From Moritella marina ATCC 15381 (GTDB lineage: Bacteria; Pseudomonadota; Gammaproteobacteria; Enterobacterales; Moritellaceae), in the NCBI RefSeq assembly GCF_008931805.1, contig NZ_CP044399.1:2901370-2965369 (forward strand): a DNA stretch of 64,000 nucleotides, in the 5' to 3' direction. Within the stretch, counting starts at the first letter, position 1. Each line of letters starts with the position of its first letter. This document shows, one piece after another, positions 61,888 through 64,000 of this stretch. The position numbers were made by a program, and so were the translations under genes. A model generated the notes under the pieces. That model did no database searches, was not told the DNA's origin, and was given only the letters and a program-made list of their open reading frames with translations.

Positions 61888-64000
61888 TCAATATTTATTT
61901 TTCAATGTAATAAAGCTATTTTGATCGATCGGTTTTGAATATTTCCAACCTTGTACTTTGTTAACACCTAATTCTACGGCAAGAGATTCATCTCGTTCAT
62001 TCTCAATACCTTCAAATACAATTTCATTACTTAATTTTTTTATTTCATTAATTAGTACTTTTATCGATAATATAAACGTGTCATTGTTGTGCATTGCATT
62101 AAACAAACTACGGTCTAGCTTTACACAATCAAATCTAAATTCACTGAGCATAACCAACGAGGAGTTACCTGTACTGAAATCATCGAGTGAGAACCTCACC
62201 GAAAAATCGCGTCTAATTTCCGTGATAAATGCGATAACTTCATGCTTATGTTCAGGTAAGATTGATTCGGTAATTTCAAACTCTAAATTTTCCAGCATCC
62301 TATTTTGAGTCAATAGTTTGCGTAAATCACGTTTGAAATCATCACAAACAATACTTTCAGAACTCAGGTTAATAGAAAAAATAACATCAAAAAAACCATT
62401 TATTTTAATGAAGGAGATGGTCTTTGCTAACACCATATAATCTAATTCTGGAATACGTCCACACTGCTCTAAATAGTGCACGAATACCTGAGGAGAATAG
62501 TGCGTACCATTGATACAGAGACGCGCCAACGCTTCCGCGCCATATATCTGGCCCGTATTCAAATCAAACTTGGGTTGGAAATTTATATCAAACAACTGAC
62601 CCTTTAACGCTTTATTAATAACATCTTTGATGATGTTACGATTAATGTACTCCTTTACCTCTTTAGTCTCCTCGTAAGAGTAGAATAAACAGTTATCATC
62701 CAGCGAGTTCGCGTACATAGCTTCGGCACTTGCAATCAGATCTGACTTCATATCAGTCGTTATTTCTTTTATCCCACAGTTAAATATAATGTGTTTCTTT
62801 TGAGCATTATATTTTAACGCCACCAACAGACTTTGTATTTTTTCAATTGAATCTTGTTTAGAAAAAACGACAAAATGGTCTCCGTATAGACGGAATATTT
62901 TTTCACCCGATGAAAAACATACCTTAATAATACCGGCAAATATTTTTATTACATTATTAGAATATTCCACACCTTCTGATTTTTTAAGACTTTCAAGGTT
63001 AGCGATACTAATATAAGTTATATAATTAAATTTATTCTTCTTGTGGTATTTATGCATTAAATTCGGGTTTAATAATTGAGTGCTAGGATCAATACTTACT
63101 TTTTTATAATAAGTATAAATACAAATCACCAAAATAATAGATAGAATAATATAAGAGTAAAAATCTCTTGATCTCAATGCCATTTCACCCTCCATAACCG
63201 ATTGTAGAATAAGGTCTCTGGTATGATTACTCATTCCGACATAACCGGTGTTGTTGGATATCTCGATTAGTGAATTTAATATAGATAACAAGGCATTACT
63301 TTCAGAGTTTAATTTCGGGACTAAAAACACGACCGATTTCAGACCTAATGGAATTTCAATGATATTTAAATCTAGGTCTTCCGCAAATAATAATCTGCCA
63401 TCTAGATCAGTTGAAATAAAGGCATCTATCTCACCTTGCTTAAAAGATTCGATAAGCTCAGCTTGATGCGAAAACTCAATATACTCAGCTGGTATTGAGT
63501 GCAGATCTTGGGGCATGCTTTTCATTATACCAATACGCTGAACTTCGTTAACTCGCGTATTTTTAAATAGCGCAACTCGCACTAACCCTAAGGTCTTTGT
63601 GGCTAAATTTTGCTCCAATACCCCGGGATCATATAACGCCATTTTGACGTCATCATCATACAAATCAAAACAGTTATCATCATGGCAATCCTGAGCTATA
63701 AGATCAATATCATATAGCTCTTCCGCCAAACTCTTATACTTGTTAAAAATCAAGAAATCGGTATATTTATCGCCATAAAAAGGAAATAAATGAAAACTAA
63801 TCAGTATATTAACAGGCTTACTATTCTGTAGTTCTGCACTGGACAAGGGTAAATATTGCGTATTGCCAGTCTCAGATGGTATATTTTCTACGCTGCCAAT
63901 AATGGCATTTATCATGGGTAATAGCGCAGCACTTTTGCTTTTAATCACAGCTATATGACTACTCAATGCTGTCGATATAGGCATTTTTAAATGATGGTAA
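61888..64000 (-). CDS. Periplasmic-sensor protein with degenerate GGDEF and EAL domains, 5' end outside the window
   Basis: At least 698 residues are visible; the frame stays open to the window edge, and the visible N-terminus (an ATG at 63984) lacks any signal peptide despite a periplasmic-looking domain, so the true start is probably upstream. A solute-binding-like domain (about 45-260) is followed by a TM helix near residue 281 (SYIILSIILVICIYTYY). The GGDEF motif is degenerate (LYGDHFVVF near 365), and the EAL domain has EALARL near 481 but SLDDFSTGNSSL in place of DDFGTGYSS. So at least the cyclase half is inactive and the EAL half may only bind c-di-GMP. It lies 73 bases upstream of the EIIC-EAL gene. 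Confidence 0.82.
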   Translation of the reverse strand, partial: YHHLKMPISTALSSHIAVIKSKSAALLPMINAIIGSVENIPSETGNTQYLPLSSAELQNSKPVNILISFHLFPFYGDKYTDFLIFNKYKSLAEELYDIDLIAQDCHDDNCFDLYDDDVKMALYDPGVLEQNLATKTLGLVRVALFKNTRVNEVQRIGIMKSMPQDLHSIPAEYIEFSHQAELIESFKQGEIDAFISTDLDGRLLFAEDLDLNIIEIPLGLKSVVFLVPKLNSESNALLSILNSLIEISNNTGYVGMSNHTRDLILQSVMEGEMALRSRDFYSYIILSIILVICIYTYYKKVSIDPSTQLLNPNLMHKYHKKNKFNYITYISIANLESLKKSEGVEYSNNVIKIFAGIIKVCFSSGEKIFRLYGDHFVVFSKQDSIEKIQSLLVALKYNAQKKHIIFNCGIKEITTDMKSDLIASAEAMYANSLDDNCLFYSYEETKEVKEYINRNIIKDVINKALKGQLFDINFQPKFDLNTGQIYGAEALARLCINGTHYSPQVFVHYLEQCGRIPELDYMVLAKTISFIKINGFFDVIFSINLSSESIVCDDFKRDLRKLLTQNRMLENLEFEITESILPEHKHEVIAFITEIRRDFSVRFSLDDFSTGNSSLVMLSEFRFDCVKLDRSLFNAMHNNDTFILSIKVLINEIKKLSNEIVFEGIENERDESLAVELGVNKVQGWKYSKPIDQNSFITLKNKY

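Overview
The window reads as chromosomal DNA of a marine, probably psychrophilic gammaproteobacterium, with Moritella or a close relative (Vibrionales/Alteromonadales type) as the best guess. The reasons are an AT-leaning composition, Enterobacteria/Vibrio-like housekeeping genes (rsuA, yqfB, metB, tag, metJ-like operator), a GbpA-type chitin-active LPMO, and many c-di-GMP signalling proteins. This is inference from gene content only. I see no rRNA, tRNA, CRISPR array, insertion sequence, integrase or phage gene.

Layout. 1-5 kb: YeiH-type exporter, a small unknown protein, an HD-GYP phosphodiesterase, a YdcH-like protein, two tandem 48/49-residue helix-turn-helix-like proteins, and a GST. 5-9.3 kb: RND efflux pump with adaptor. 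9.6-14.8 kb: a PrnB-like haem protein with a kynureninase-like PLP enzyme, convergent with an operon for oxidative phosphonate breakdown (AepX-like binding protein, TmpA-like 2OG oxygenase, TmpB/PhnZ-like HD oxygenase). 14.9-22 kb: chemoreceptor, AllA-like protein, unknown proteins, LysR regulator, a lipoprotein and an outer-membrane barrel. 22.1-28.2 kb: a four-gene operon (XRE regulator, REC-EAL, HPt-like protein, hybrid histidine kinase) that appears to be a complete phosphorelay ending in a c-di-GMP phosphodiesterase, divergent from gbpA. 28.4-35.5 kb: cytochrome b561, ArsR, DUF535, DUF2237, hydrolase, a frameshifted Lrp/AsnC gene, a nucleoside-recognition membrane protein, ChaN and LysR. 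35.6-39.5 kb: a YhjX-type transporter beside its expected YpdA/YpdB (PyrS/PyrR) two-component system, with a matching direct-repeat operator between them. 39.6-49 kb: rsuA, yqfB, metB, a PACE efflux protein, three small lipoproteins, DUF535, GNAT, AraC-AzlCD and LysR. 49-57.3 kb: transporters with regulators, quinone-oxidoreductase-like MDR, a divergent MsrA, YceI, a NimR/NimT-like divergent pair and tag. 57.8-64 kb: three consecutive c-di-GMP genes: a periplasmic-sensor protein with degenerate GGDEF and EAL, a PTS EIIC-EAL fusion, and a double-SBP GGDEF cyclase.

Two themes stand out. First, c-di-GMP control is heavily represented (HD-GYP, REC-EAL, EIIC-EAL, GGDEF, GGDEF-EAL), much of it tied to sensing of small molecules and lying near a chitin-adhesion gene. 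Second, short tandem repeats (7-16 bp) repeatedly sit on or just after stop codons (about 14.9, 18.6, 28.2, 40.8 and 51.5 kb), which looks like a local mutational habit of this genome.

Family names are from recognition of motifs and sequence character, with no database search; starts were adjusted where a Shine-Dalgarno sequence, signal peptide or family length favoured a downstream codon.
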